From assembly GCF_002863225.1 (NCBI RefSeq), contig NZ_PKEK01000018.1, forward strand, positions 1 through 54,248: DNA of 54,248 nucleotides, given 5' to 3'. The stretch's first letter is position 1. Each line of letters opens with the position of its first letter. Below, piece after piece: positions 10,153-19,211 of the stretch. Source of the stretch: Mycobacterium sp. Its GTDB lineage: Bacteria; Actinomycetota; Actinomycetes; Mycobacteriales; Mycobacteriaceae. The notes beneath the pieces were generated by a model, which was not told the DNA's origin, searched no databases, and saw nothing but the letters and a program-made list of their open reading frames with translations. The position numbers and the translations under genes are program-made.

Positions 10153-12062
10153 CAGCCTGTCACGACGTCGAAGGCTCCTCGATTGCCGTCGCCGGCATCC
10201 GGCGCGTGGCGTTGGTCGGCAGTCCGAATGCGGGCAAGACCAGTGTCTTCAACCACCTGACCGGACTGCGCGCCAAGACCGGCAACTATCCGGGTGTCAC
10301 TGTCGGACGCAGTGTCGGCACCACCAGCAGCGGAGGCGTCACCGTTGCGGTCGAGGATCTGCCCGGCACCTACAGCCTCGACCCGATCAGTCCCGACGAG
10401 CAGGTGGTGACCGACCTGCTGGCGGGCCGATACCCCGGCGTCGACCCACCCGACGCGGTGGTGCTGGTCGCCGATGCCACCACCCTTCGCCGGTCCATCC
10501 TGCTGATCGGCCAGGTGCTCCGGCTCGATATGCCGTGTCTGCTGGTGCTCACGATGGGCGACGAGCTGTCCGCCCGCGGCGGCCGGATCGACACCGGTGC
10601 CCTGGCGACGGCGCTGGGCATCCCGGTGTCCGCGGTGGTGGCCCATCACGGTTCGGGAATCGACGACCTGCGGACGCGACTGGGGGCGTTCGAGCAGTGG
10701 TCGCGCCCGCCGGTCCTGCCGCCCACCGATCCGGCGGAGATCGACGCGTGGGGCAAGTCCGTCCTCGAAGCCGCCGATTACGTTGCGCCGCAGCCAGATC
10801 GGCGCACCCAGCGGATCGACCGGGTGCTGCTGCATCCGCTCTGGGGCACGATCACGTTTTTCGCGGTGATGTTCTCGTTTTTCCAGGTCCTGTTCACCGC
10901 CGCGGCACCGCTGCGCGATGGCATCGGCAGCGCCCTGAACTGGCTCGGCGGGCAGGTCTCCGATCATGTCGGCAACCCCGTTCTGCGCGGGTTGCTGAGT
11001 CAGGGGCTCATCGGCGGTGTCGGCACCGTGCTGCAATTCATTCCGCAGATCGTCTTGCTGTTCTGCCTGCTCGCTTTTCTGGAGAGCGTCGGATACATGT
11101 CGCGCGCGGCGTTCCTGATGGACCGGGTGATGGCCAAGACCGGGCTGGAGGGCCGCGCCTTCGTCGCGATGCTCTCGTCGTTCGCCTGCGCGATCCCGGG
11201 CATCATGGCGACCCGGACGCTGCCGTCGTCGCGCGACCGGATCGCCACGATCGTGACCGCGCCGTTGATGACCTGCTCGGCCCGGTTACCGGTCTACACG
11301 CTGCTGGTCGGCCTGTTGGTGGCGCCGCAGACCCGCTGGTTGGGGTTCAGCGCGCAGGGCGTCACGATGTTCCTGCTGTATCTGGGCGGCGGGTTGTCAG
11401 CGCTGGTGGCCGCGCTGGTGGTCAAGTCCACGATCCTGCGTGGCGATCTACTGCCTTTCACCATGGAGCTGCCGCCCTACCGACTTCCGTCGCCGCGGGC
11501 GATGCTGGCCGCGATGTGGAGTGCGGCCCGGGTGTTCTTACGCAAGGCCGGAACCATCATCCTGGCCACCTCGCTGGTGCTGTGGGCCCTGCTCAACCTG
11601 CCGGTCCGCGAGGCACAGACCCGGGGCATGCCGACGACCGAGGCCACCGCGTACGTGATGAATCACAGCTACGCAGCCGATCTGGGCCGTGCGGTGGCGC
11701 CGGTGTTCGCACCGCTGGGCTTCGACTGGCGCACCGACATCGCGCTGGTCGGCTCGCTGTCGGCGCGCGAGGTGTTCGTCTCGACGTTGGGCCAGGTGGC
11801 GGCGGCCACCGACCCCGAGTCTCCGAAGCAGGCGCTGGCCACCATGACCGACGATCGCGGCGCGCGAATCTTCACCGCTCCCACCGTGATCGCACTGATG
11901 GTCTACTTCATGTTCGCACTGCAGTGCATGTCGACGATCGCCGTGATGCGCCGCGAGACCAACACCTGGCGCTGGCCTGCCTTCGCGTTCAGTTACATGT
12001 TCGTCCTGGCCTGGGTGATGGCGTACGCCGCGCGCTCGATCGCGCTGGGGCTGGGCGCATGA
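10149..12062 (+). CDS. feoB: ferrous iron transporter FeoB
   Basis: 637 residues, short for FeoB (often 700-800). The N-terminal G domain has G1 GSPNAGKT (24-31), a switch/G2 region with NYPGVTVGR, and G3 DLPG (70-73). The G4 position is TMGD (T135-D138) rather than the common NxxD. The membrane part carries the two gate repeats: GYMSRAAFLMDRVM with SFACAIPGIMATR, and APLMTCSARLPVY, with several hydrophobic segments to the C-terminus. It imports Fe(II) across the cytoplasmic membrane. It overlaps feoA by ATGA at its start and the NifU-like gene by ATGA at its end. The helical insert after the G domain is brief, which accounts for the length. Confidence 0.93.
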   Translation: MTACHDVEGSSIAVAGIRRVALVGSPNAGKTSVFNHLTGLRAKTGNYPGVTVGRSVGTTSSGGVTVAVEDLPGTYSLDPISPDEQVVTDLLAGRYPGVDPPDAVVLVADATTLRRSILLIGQVLRLDMPCLLVLTMGDELSARGGRIDTGALATALGIPVSAVVAHHGSGIDDLRTRLGAFEQWSRPPVLPPTDPAEIDAWGKSVLEAADYVAPQPDRRTQRIDRVLLHPLWGTITFFAVMFSFFQVLFTAAAPLRDGIGSALNWLGGQVSDHVGNPVLRGLLSQGLIGGVGTVLQFIPQIVLLFCLLAFLESVGYMSRAAFLMDRVMAKTGLEGRAFVAMLSSFACAIPGIMATRTLPSSRDRIATIVTAPLMTCSARLPVYTLLVGLLVAPQTRWLGFSAQGVTMFLLYLGGGLSALVAALVVKSTILRGDLLPFTMELPPYRLPSPRAMLAAMWSAARVFLRKAGTIILATSLVLWALLNLPVREAQTRGMPTTEATAYVMNHSYAADLGRAVAPVFAPLGFDWRTDIALVGSLSAREVFVSTLGQVAAATDPESPKQALATMTDDRGARIFTAPTVIALMVYFMFALQCMSTIAVMRRETNTWRWPAFAFSYMFVLAWVMAYAARSIALGLGA

Positions 12063-12625
12063 TCCCGATCCACGCCACCGCCACCGCCCACCCGCAGCAG
12101 CTGCGCTGGGTGGTCCCCGCCGATCGATTGCGGGCCCGCGGCGCCGTGCGGCGGGCGCCGGGACGTCTCGGTGTGCTGCTCGATGACGGTGTGATCGACG
12201 AAATCGAAGTGCGCTCAACTGATGTGCTGATCACCCTGCACCCGGGCAGGGGCTGGCGGGAATGGGGCGACAGCGTTCGGCGCGCGTTGTCCGAGGCCCT
12301 GCTGGATCCGGCCGGTTGGCACGTCGACACGGCCGACGACACCGCTTCCCTCACGGCCCTCGCCGCCGAACTGCTCGCCGGACCGATAGGGGCGCTGGCC
12401 GAGTCGCACGGCGGTTCGATCGAGCTGGTCTCCGTTGACGGTGACACGGTCAACGTCCGGTTGTCGGGCGCTTGTCACGGTTGTCCCGCGGCAGCCGGCA
12501 CGCTGCACGACAAGCTGCAGCGCGAGCTGAGGCTGCGGTCCGGCCGAGACGTCACGGTCCACAGTGAAACCAATTCGGGGGCAATGCCATTGGGTAGGAA
12601 ATTGCTGTCGCTGTTCGTCCGCTGA
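12059..12625 (+). CDS. NifU-like (Nfu C-terminal domain) protein in the feo operon
   Basis: 188 residues. The ATG overlaps the feoB stop as ATGA, so translation is coupled. The C-terminal part (about 115-170) is an Nfu domain with the cluster-binding pair C139-H-G-C142 in SGACHGCPAAAGTL; Nfu domains bridge a 4Fe-4S cluster between two CxxC motifs in a dimer. The N-terminal ~100 residues (VRSTDVLITLHPGRGWREWG) look like the N-terminal domain found ahead of Nfu in other actinobacterial proteins. A FeoC, the usual third gene product, is absent, and this protein occupies its place. A link between imported iron and Fe-S assembly, or a sensor role for FeoB, is inference. Confidence 0.8.
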   Translation: MIPIHATATAHPQQLRWVVPADRLRARGAVRRAPGRLGVLLDDGVIDEIEVRSTDVLITLHPGRGWREWGDSVRRALSEALLDPAGWHVDTADDTASLTALAAELLAGPIGALAESHGGSIELVSVDGDTVNVRLSGACHGCPAAAGTLHDKLQRELRLRSGRDVTVHSETNSGAMPLGRKLLSLFVR

Positions 12626-12650
12626 CGCATTGGACCGTAGGCTGCACCCT

Positions 12651-13400
12651 GTGACGAGCGACCGAATCGTCGGCACGCTGGCTCCGCTGGGCTCAGCGGT
12701 CGCCGCCGCCGCGCGTCAGGTGTCCAGACGTCGCCTGGTGCTGACGGCCGTGGTGGTTGTCGCCCTGGTCGCTACCGCGCTGCTGGTTCGATTGCCGACG
12801 GCAGTGCAGTTGCGGGACTGGTCGACGTCGATGGGCGCGTGGTTGCCGCTGGCTTTCCTGGCCGCCCACATCGTGGTGACCGTGCTGCCGTTTCCCCGCA
12901 CGGCGTTCACCCTGGCTGCCGGATTGCTGTTCGGCCCGCTGCTCGGGGTCACGCTGGCTGTCGCGGCCAGCACGGTCAGCGCGCTGATCGCGGTGGCCCT
13001 CGTCCGGGCCGCCGGGTGGCAAATGAACCGGTTGGTGCGCCACGACGCGGTCGACCGACTCGACGCCCGCCTGCGCGAGCGTGGCTGGGTTGCGGTGGTG
13101 TCGCTGCGGCTGATTCCCGCGGTGCCGTTCGCGCCGCTGAACTACGCGGTCGGTGCATCCGGGGTGCGTATGCTGCCGTACACCCTGGCCACCGTCGCCG
13201 GCCTGCTGCCCGGCACCGCGGCGGTGGTGATTCTCGGCGACGCGCTCACCGGTCACGTCAGCCCGCTGCTGTTTTTGGTGTCGCTGTGCACGGGCCTGGT
13301 CGGGCTGGCGCTGTTCGCCTACGAGATCCGGCAGTACCGCCGCCACCATCACGCGGCCGCTGCTGACAGCGACGACGTCGAGACCGCGCTGCGCGGGTAG
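12651..13400 (+). CDS. TVP38/TMEM64 (DedA-like) membrane protein, Rv1491c homologue
   Basis: 249 residues from GTG 12651. One TM segment near residues 25-45 is followed by the SNARE-associated/DedA core: an FPRTAFTLAAGLLFGPLLG re-entrant-like loop, a charged linker (RHDAVDRLDARLRERGW), then RLIPAVPFAPLNYAVGASGV, which is the family hallmark, and two or three further TM helices before a His-rich tail. Such proteins are implicated in lipid-carrier or phospholipid scrambling in other bacteria; the substrate here is unknown. It follows the NifU-like gene by 25 bp and may ride the feo transcript. The N-terminal extension available from 12564 lies mostly in the preceding gene and is rejected. Confidence 0.85.
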   Translation: MTSDRIVGTLAPLGSAVAAAARQVSRRRLVLTAVVVVALVATALLVRLPTAVQLRDWSTSMGAWLPLAFLAAHIVVTVLPFPRTAFTLAAGLLFGPLLGVTLAVAASTVSALIAVALVRAAGWQMNRLVRHDAVDRLDARLRERGWVAVVSLRLIPAVPFAPLNYAVGASGVRMLPYTLATVAGLLPGTAAVVILGDALTGHVSPLLFLVSLCTGLVGLALFAYEIRQYRRHHHAAAADSDDVETALRG

Positions 13401-13434
13401 CTCCCGGCGCGGGTTACGGCACGCACGGCAATTC

Positions 13435-13490
13435 GTCTATAGACTGAAAAACTGAAGCATTTCCCACGGTTGCAGTGACGGGCTCCCGTC
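13435..13490 (+). promoter_or_regulatory. promoter and leader hairpin of the small secreted protein gene
   Basis: TAGACT (13440-13445) within the palindrome GTCTATAGAC (13435-13444) suits a SigA -10 element. Downstream, GACGG-GCTC-CCGTC (13477-13490) can form a short hairpin just ahead of GAGAGG and the ATG at 13506. Neither has been shown to act. Confidence 0.35.
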
Positions 13491-13505
13491 TGAGAGGCAA
13501 CGCCA

Positions 13506-13739
13506 ATGCACGTAAAGCGCTTATTTCCCACGGCGGCTGCCATCGCTGCGACGCTGATCTTCGGCGTCGGCGTCGCCAACGCCGCTCCGGCCGACCCGGC
13601 ACCGAACCCGACCGCGCCCACAGCTCCGCACAAGGCAAAGAAATGCTGGCCGTACCCCCGCGTCGGTCCAGGCAGCGGACGTGGCAGCGCCGGAATACCG
13701 AACTACCCGCCGCCTTGTCCGCCCGGCACGCCGCACTGA
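13506..13739 (+). CDS. small secreted proline-rich protein
   Basis: 77 residues. A Sec signal peptide (positively charged MHVKR, hydrophobic core, cleavage near GVANA-AP at about residue 26-27) leads to a ~50-residue mature part, APADPAPNPTAP..., with two Cys (KCWPYP and PPPCPPG) and many Pro/Gly. The pattern is common among small mycobacterial exported proteins of unknown function. I do not recognise a family. Its stop is 7 bp from the convergent MFS gene end. Confidence 0.7.
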   Translation: MHVKRLFPTAAAIAATLIFGVGVANAAPADPAPNPTAPTAPHKAKKCWPYPRVGPGSGRGSAGIPNYPPPCPPGTPH

Positions 13740-13746
13740 CCCTCGG

Positions 13747-15162
13747 CTAATCGCGGCCCTCGACCAACTCGCGCGCTTCTTCCTCGGTTTCGACCGTGGG
13801 TGGCGAGCCCGGCAACCGCCTGCCCGCGACCTCGGGGGTGAACGCCAGGGTGACGAAGCCGACCAGCCCGGCGACGATCAGCATGTACGCGGGCACCATC
13901 AGGTTCCCGGTGCCGGACACCAACGCCTGCGCGATCAGCGGAGTGGTTCCACCGAACGCCGATATCGAGACGTTGTAAGAGATCGCCAGCGCTCCGTTGC
14001 GGACGTTGGTCGGGAACAGCGCCGGCATCGTGGCCGGCGATGTGCTGTCGAAGCACAGTTCCATCAGACCGAGCAGCAGCACACCGAGGAACACCAGCAG
14101 AATGCCGGCGCCGTCGCGGATCAGCAGGAATGCCGGGATGGACGCGACGATCAACAGCACGCAACCCGTTCGCATGATCGGTTTGACTCCGATGCGGTCG
14201 GACAGCGCCGCCACCGGGACCAGCAGGATCGCCAGGATCGTCAGCGTCAGGGTGATCATCGTCAGGCCGGAAGTGTGGCTGATGTGGGCGAAGACTTTGA
14301 GGTACGTCGGCAGGTATCCGGTGAGCATGTAGTCGGCGGCATTGGAGGTGTACACCAGGGCCGCACAGATCAGCATCGGCTTCCACTGTTCGGCGATCGT
14401 GCGCCGGTACTGGCCGGAATCGGCCTCCGACGCCGCCTGTGCGTTCTCACCCTGGAATGACGGCGACTCCTCGAGTCGCATCCGCATGAATATCGCGACC
14501 AGACCGAGCGGGGCGCTCAGCAACAGCGGCACCCGCCATCCCCAGGTCAGCATGTCGTCGTTCGACAGCACGGTCTGCAGCCCGGTGACGATCAGGCCCG
14601 CCACCACGAACCCGGCCAGGTTGCCCAGCGGCAGAAATCCGACCACCTTGCCGCGTTTGCGGTCGGGCGCCTGTTCGACGATGTACGTCATCGCCCCGAC
14701 ATACTCGCCGCCGGTCGACAGGCCCTGGAACACCCGGGCGACGACCAGCAGAATCGGCGCCCAGATTCCGATGGTGCTGTAGCCAGGCAGCAGGCCCGTC
14801 CCGGTGGTGCCGATCGTCATCAGCACGATCGTGATCACCAGGACCCGCTTGCGCCCGATCCGGTCTCCGAGTGGGCCGAAAATCAGCCCGCCGATCGGCC
14901 GCACGACGAACGCGGCCGACAGCGTGCTGAAGGTGGCGAGCAGGTGGACCGTGCTGACGCTGTTCCCCGGGTAGAAGACCTGCGCGATCACGGTGGCGAT
15001 ATAGCCGTAGACCCCGAAGTCGTACCACTCCATGAAGTTGCCGATCGAGGCGCCCTTGAGCGACTGGCGCATCATTTCGGGGTCGGTGACCTGAATTTGC
15101 TCACGGGTCCATCTGCGCCGGCGCCGTCGACCCAGACCGGTTCGCCGGCGTGGTGTGTTCAT
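13747..15162 (-). CDS. MFS transporter, metabolite:H+ symporter (MHS; ProP/ShiA-like) family
   Basis: 471 residues with about 12 hydrophobic segments. The MHS signatures are FMEWYDFGVYGY in TM1, the loop 2-3 motif GPLGDRIGRKR, and RVFQGLSTGGEYVGA in TM4. The family takes up compatible solutes, shikimate, citrate or related organic acids with protons; the substrate cannot be told from sequence. The start at ATG 15162 adds a very basic N-terminus (RRRTGLGRRRRRRW); a later start near MMRQSLKG is possible. I do not recall a transporter at this place in M. tuberculosis. Confidence 0.85.
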   Translation of the reverse strand: MNTPRRRTGLGRRRRRRWTREQIQVTDPEMMRQSLKGASIGNFMEWYDFGVYGYIATVIAQVFYPGNSVSTVHLLATFSTLSAAFVVRPIGGLIFGPLGDRIGRKRVLVITIVLMTIGTTGTGLLPGYSTIGIWAPILLVVARVFQGLSTGGEYVGAMTYIVEQAPDRKRGKVVGFLPLGNLAGFVVAGLIVTGLQTVLSNDDMLTWGWRVPLLLSAPLGLVAIFMRMRLEESPSFQGENAQAASEADSGQYRRTIAEQWKPMLICAALVYTSNAADYMLTGYLPTYLKVFAHISHTSGLTMITLTLTILAILLVPVAALSDRIGVKPIMRTGCVLLIVASIPAFLLIRDGAGILLVFLGVLLLGLMELCFDSTSPATMPALFPTNVRNGALAISYNVSISAFGGTTPLIAQALVSGTGNLMVPAYMLIVAGLVGFVTLAFTPEVAGRRLPGSPPTVETEEEARELVEGRD

Positions 15163-15302
15163 CGGCAGGCCAGGTACCCACTAGCTACCGTTTTCAAAGC
15201 TCGAGGTGCCCGACGCCGCCCGCGGAACGGATCCGAAGCCGGGGCATTCGGACCGCAAACCGCCGTCCGCACCAGGCAAAACCCGGCGGTATAACCGGTC
15301 CG

Positions 15303-15659
15303 CTACTCCGGGCTCGGACCCTTCGCGGTCAGGACGGCGTAGAGCGCCAGAAAAGACGCCGCCGGAAGGGTGTTCACGATCCGGTCGCGAACGCGAACGT
15401 GCGCGGCCACCGCAAGCACGAAATACAGCGTCAGCATCGCCGTGGTGAGCCGGGCCAGCGCCGGCGCTCGGCTCGCGGAGAGTAACCCGACCGCCGACGC
15501 CGCTTTCGCAGTCGGCAGCACCCAGCGGATGTCCTGCGGGACACCAAGCGAGTCAAGGCTTTTCGTGATCGGCGCGACCGGAATCGCGCAGGCGACCGCG
15601 TCTCCGGCCTGAAGTGCGGCCAGCCCGGCGTAGGTCTTCGGCGAAGTCAGGGCGCTCAC
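15303..15659 (-). CDS. DoxX-like family small membrane protein
   Basis: 118 residues from GTG 15659, which starts 1 bp after the SPFH gene stop, so the two are coupled. It has four hydrophobic stretches, with DIRWVLPTAKAASAVGLL typical of DoxX-like proteins. Function is unknown; the family is associated with membrane redox or stress units. The frame extends upstream to 15791, but that part overlaps the SPFH gene and lacks membrane character. It is followed by a 140-bp gap before the MFS start in which I see no gene. Confidence 0.68.
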   Translation of the reverse strand: MSALTSPKTYAGLAALQAGDAVACAIPVAPITKSLDSLGVPQDIRWVLPTAKAASAVGLLSASRAPALARLTTAMLTLYFVLAVAAHVRVRDRIVNTLPAASFLALYAVLTAKGPSPE

Positions 15660-15660
15660 G

Positions 15661-16806
15661 TCACCGCTCCAATTGGTGGTGCCGCGGTTGTGCGAGCACC
15701 TCGTCGACCGGCTTGCGCGCATCGGCTTCCGCCTTGGCCACCGCCTGGACCAGTGCGGGATCGGTCTCGGTCGAGAACCAGTCGGCGACATCGCTGTCGT
15801 CCTCGGGTTTGGCCGGGGTGTCGTCGACGGGTGCCGGCGCGAAGCGGAACACGCCGTCGTCGCCGGGGGCGCCGAGCGACTTGTAGAAGCCCTGCAGCGC
15901 CGTCCCGAAGTCGGTGGGCACCACCCACACCTTGTTCGCGCTGCCCTCGGCCACCTTGGGCAGCGTCTGCAGGTACTGGTAGGCGAGCATTTCCGGGGTA
16001 GGCCGGCCGGCCCTGATGGCCGCGAATGTCTTTTCGATCGCTTTGGCCTGGCCCTGAGCCTGGAGGTACGCGGCGGCGCGCTCGCCTTGCGCCCGCAGCA
16101 TCCGGGACTGGCGGTCGGCTTCGGCAGCCAGGATCGCGGCCTGCTTGGCGCCCTCGGCGGCCAGGATCTGCGACTGCTTCTCGCCCTCAGCCTGGGTGAT
16201 CGACGCCTGCCGCATGCCCTCGGCGGTCAAGATCACCGCACGCTTCTCCCGGTCGGCCTTCATCTGCTTCTCCATCGAGGCCTGGATCGACGGGGGCGGG
16301 TCGATGCTGCGCAACTCCACCCGCGCCACCCGCAGGCCCCAGCGGCCGGTGGCTTCGTCCAGGACGCCGCGCAACTGGCCGTTGATCTGGTCGCGTGAGG
16401 TCAGCGTCTGCTCCAGGGTCATGCCGCCGACCACGTTGCGCAGGGTGGTGGTGGTCAGCTGCTCGACACCGACGATGTAGTTGCTGATCTCGTAGACCGC
16501 GGCCTGCGGATTGGTCACCTGGAAGTAAACGACGGTGTCGATGTTCAGGGTCAGGTTGTCCTCGGTGATCACCGGCTGCGGCGGGAACGACACCACCCGC
16601 TCGCGAAGGTCGATCCGCGCGCGGATCCGGTCGATGAAGGGCACCAGCAGGGTCAGTTGCCCGCTGACGGTTTTGCTGTAGCGGCCCAGCCGTTCCACCA
16701 CCGCGGCTTCGGCCTGCGGAATCAGTGCCACGGACTTGGCCACCACGATGATCGCGAAGACCACCAATACGGCAAACAAGAACAGCCCGGCAGTTGCACC
16801 TTGCAT
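15661..16806 (-). CDS. SPFH/band-7 (stomatin/QmcA-like) membrane protein, Rv1488 homologue
   Basis: 381 residues. An N-terminal TM anchor (about 5-27) is followed by the band-7 domain (AEAAVVERLGRYSKTVSGQL... VVSFPPQPVITEDNLTLNIDTVVYFQV) and a long Ala/Glu/Gln-rich coiled coil (about 185-270: AEGMRQASITQAEGEKQSQI and repeats), ending in an acidic tail. Band-7 proteins oligomerise into membrane microdomain scaffolds. The neighbouring NfeD gene is the usual genomic partner, lying 26 bp upstream. Role in mycobacteria is not settled. Confidence 0.92.
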   Translation of the reverse strand: MQGATAGLFLFAVLVVFAIIVVAKSVALIPQAEAAVVERLGRYSKTVSGQLTLLVPFIDRIRARIDLRERVVSFPPQPVITEDNLTLNIDTVVYFQVTNPQAAVYEISNYIVGVEQLTTTTLRNVVGGMTLEQTLTSRDQINGQLRGVLDEATGRWGLRVARVELRSIDPPPSIQASMEKQMKADREKRAVILTAEGMRQASITQAEGEKQSQILAAEGAKQAAILAAEADRQSRMLRAQGERAAAYLQAQGQAKAIEKTFAAIRAGRPTPEMLAYQYLQTLPKVAEGSANKVWVVPTDFGTALQGFYKSLGAPGDDGVFRFAPAPVDDTPAKPEDDSDVADWFSTETDPALVQAVAKAEADARKPVDEVLAQPRHHQLER

Positions 16807-16832
16807 CAGATCTCCTAGAGCTCTCAGAGGGT

Positions 16833-17267
16833 TTAAGGACTTCTCCAGACCACCGCAGTGGCCCCATCGATGCGCATGACGGTGACTTGTTCGCCGGGTT
16901 CGAACTCGTCACCCTCATTCAATGGCCTAGCGGTCCACACTTGACCGTCCACCTTCACCTGACCCTCGTCGCGGGCCACATGGTCGAGCACCAACGCGGG
17001 CTTGCCCTCCAGCGCCGCGATACCCGTCGTCAAGCTTTTCGACGGGGTCAGATGGCGTCGCAGTGCCGGCCGGACCAGCCCCAGGAGCAGGACCGAGACC
17101 ACCAGAAACACCGCGCCGTCCACCCAGATCGGAGCATCGAACAACCAGCTGGATCCGGCCGCGGCCAGCGCGCCCCCGCCCAGCATGAGCAGGAACATGT
17201 CGCCGGTGAGCGCCTCGGTTCCGGCCAGCCCTATCGCGACGATCAGCCAGATCACGGCCGCAGACAT
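16833..17267 (-). CDS. NfeD-like membrane protein, Rv1487 homologue
   Basis: 144 residues from ATG 17267 (MSAAVIW). Two or three TM helices (about 3-65) precede a C-terminal OB-fold NfeD domain with [28 protein letters not shown] split by Gly turns and ending [10 protein letters not shown]. The short (serine-protease-less) NfeD form pairs with stomatin-type SPFH proteins. The upstream in-frame extension to 17363 runs into the divergent Rv1486c-like gene and is rejected. The 58 bp between this start and 17326 must hold both promoters. Confidence 0.88.
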   Translation of the reverse strand: MSAAVIWLIVAIGLAGTEALTGDMFLLMLGGGALAAAGSSWLFDAPIWVDGAVFLVVSVLLLGLVRPALRRHLTPSKSLTTGIAALEGKPALVLDHVARDEGQVKVDGQVWTARPLNEGDEFEPGEQVTVMRIDGATAVVWRSP

Positions 17268-17325
17268 GCCGAAAGGATATCGCGAGATCGGCCGCACCCA
17301 GGACGAACAACTAGACTGCCAATCC

Positions 17326-18186
17326 ATGTGGTGCCCAAGCGCAACGCTCTCGGTCTGGGCCAACGCCTGGCTGGCCGGTCAGGCCGCGCCGGACGACGTC
17401 CTGGACGCGTTATCATGCTGGGCGCCAACGCAATCCGTCACCGCTTACGACGCCGTCGCGGCAGGACATACCGGCCTGCCATGGCCGGATGTGCACAATC
17501 CGGGCGTGGTTTCACTGCTGCAGACGCTGCGAAAAGCCGCCGGACGGTCGTCAACCGGGACCCCTTCGATCAACGTGGTGCTGCCGATTCCCGGCGACAG
17601 CCGCGGCCTGGCGCCGGGCACACAGTTCGAGCACGACGCGATGGCCGCCGGTGAGGCCGTGATAGTCGCCAACCCAGACGATCCCGGCAAGGCCGTCGGG
17701 CTGGTGCCCGAGTTCGAGTATGACGACGCCGACGACGACGTCGCGGTACCCGAACTGGCGGCGCTGTCCTGGACGGTCTACTCGCTACCCGGTGCTCCTG
17801 CGCTCCAACACATCGAATTGGGTGAGGCCGAGTACGAGTTGCGGCTGGCTGTCCGGTCGGCCGCGGACGCCCTCAGCACAATCGGGCTCGGATCGGCCGG
17901 CGTCGACGTCGAGGATCCACGCGGAATGGTCGAGCAGTTACTGGAATCGACCCGCCATCACCAGATTCCCGAACCGGCGCCGTCGCGGGCGTTGCGGGTG
18001 TTGGAGAACGCCGCCCATGTCGACGCGATCATCACGGTCAGTGCTGGGCTGAGCAGAATCGGCACCCAGTCGCTGTCAGAGGCGCAGATCGCCACCGACG
18101 CGCTTCGGCCGCTGGCCGCGGTGGTGCGATCGGCGCGAACCGCCGCGCTGACCGCGATTCTGTACGCCGCGTGGCAGGGCGGTTAG
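17326..18186 (+). CDS. conserved hypothetical protein, Rv1486c homologue
   Basis: 286 residues from ATG 17326 ([16 protein letters not shown]), which matches the M. tuberculosis Rv1486c N-terminus as I recall it. Soluble, acidic, no TM or signal peptide; contains an acidic patch DDADDDV (about 135) and a long Ala-rich C-terminal helical region. No domain is recognised. It is conserved across mycobacteria between NfeD and ferrochelatase and always divergent from NfeD. The final 4 bases overlap the end of the convergent hemH. Confidence 0.8.
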   Translation: MWCPSATLSVWANAWLAGQAAPDDVLDALSCWAPTQSVTAYDAVAAGHTGLPWPDVHNPGVVSLLQTLRKAAGRSSTGTPSINVVLPIPGDSRGLAPGTQFEHDAMAAGEAVIVANPDDPGKAVGLVPEFEYDDADDDVAVPELAALSWTVYSLPGAPALQHIELGEAEYELRLAVRSAADALSTIGLGSAGVDVEDPRGMVEQLLESTRHHQIPEPAPSRALRVLENAAHVDAIITVSAGLSRIGTQSLSEAQIATDALRPLAAVVRSARTAALTAILYAAWQGG

Positions 18187-19205
18187 TCCGGCCACACCTC
18201 GGCGGCGCAGTGCGGCGGACGGCACGCCTGGCCGTTGACGCCGGCCGTGCAGCCGGGAGCCGGGTCCGCTCCAATGACTCGTGCGGGCGGGCGGCCTTGC
18301 CGCAGTTCGTCGATCAGATCCACGGCAAGTCGGGCGAAGCGCGGGTCGGCGTTGGGCGTGCTGACCCGGGCGAGAGCGACGCCGGCCGCGTCGGTCTGCT
18401 CGCGGAGCTCTGAGTCGAGGTCCCACACCACCTCGATGTGGTCGGCGACGAAGCCGATCGGGCAGACGATCACCGCTCGCACGCCGGCCTCGGTGAGCTC
18501 GGCGACATGGTCGTTGACATCGGGTTCCAGCCACGGCACCTGCGGAGGGCCCGACCGCGACTGCCACACCACGTCGTAGTCGTCGTACCCAGCGGCAGCA
18601 GCGACAAGGCCTGCGGCATAACGCACTTGGCGGCTGTACAACTTCGGCCCGAGTCGGTCGTCGGCGGCGACGGGCACCGAGTGCGCGGTGAACACCAACC
18701 GCGCACCGCTGGGCACCGTGTCCGCCGCGGCGGCGACGTTGTCGGCGAACATCTCGATGAAGAGCGGATGGTCAAAGTAACGACGCAACTTGACCAGCTC
18801 GGGTGCATCCGGGCCGGCGGCCTGCCGGGCGCGGTCGATGTCCTCGGAGTACTGCGTGCAGCCCGAGTAGCCACTCCACGCCGAGGTGGTGAACACCGCT
18901 GCCCGTCGAATGCCGTTGTCGCGCATGGCCGCAACGGTGTCTTCGACGTACGGCGCCCAATTGCGGTTGCCGAAGTAGACCGGTATGTCCAGCTCGGCTT
19001 CCAGCCGGGCGATCAGGTCACGGTTGATCCCGTTGATCGGTGACACCCCGCCGAAATGCAGGTAGTGCTGCGCGACGTCGTCGAGGCGTTCCGGTGGCAC
19101 GTTGCGACCACGGGTGACGTTCTCCAGGAACGGCCGCACCTGCTCAGGCCCTTCGGGTCCCCCGAAGGAGAGCAGCAGCACCGCGTCGAAATCACCGAAA
19201 TCCAT
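18183..19205 (-). CDS. hemH: ferrochelatase (coproporphyrin III type) with C-terminal cluster cysteines
   Basis: 340 residues. Inserts Fe(II) into coproporphyrin III (the actinobacterial pathway) in the cytoplasm. Motifs: [14 protein letters not shown] at the N-terminus, [12 protein letters not shown], the catalytic-His segment FTAHSVP, and [17 protein letters not shown]. Actinobacterial enzymes bind a [2Fe-2S] cluster through late cysteines; three are seen near the end ([16 protein letters not shown]), with an upstream Cys (SGCTQYSED) as the likely fourth ligand. It starts 6 bp after the inhA stop, so heme synthesis shares the mycolate operon. Confidence 0.96.
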   Translation of the reverse strand: MDFGDFDAVLLLSFGGPEGPEQVRPFLENVTRGRNVPPERLDDVAQHYLHFGGVSPINGINRDLIARLEAELDIPVYFGNRNWAPYVEDTVAAMRDNGIRRAAVFTTSAWSGYSGCTQYSEDIDRARQAAGPDAPELVKLRRYFDHPLFIEMFADNVAAAADTVPSGARLVFTAHSVPVAADDRLGPKLYSRQVRYAAGLVAAAAGYDDYDVVWQSRSGPPQVPWLEPDVNDHVAELTEAGVRAVIVCPIGFVADHIEVVWDLDSELREQTDAAGVALARVSTPNADPRFARLAVDLIDELRQGRPPARVIGADPAPGCTAGVNGQACRPPHCAAEVWPD

Positions 19206-19211
19206 TGCGCG

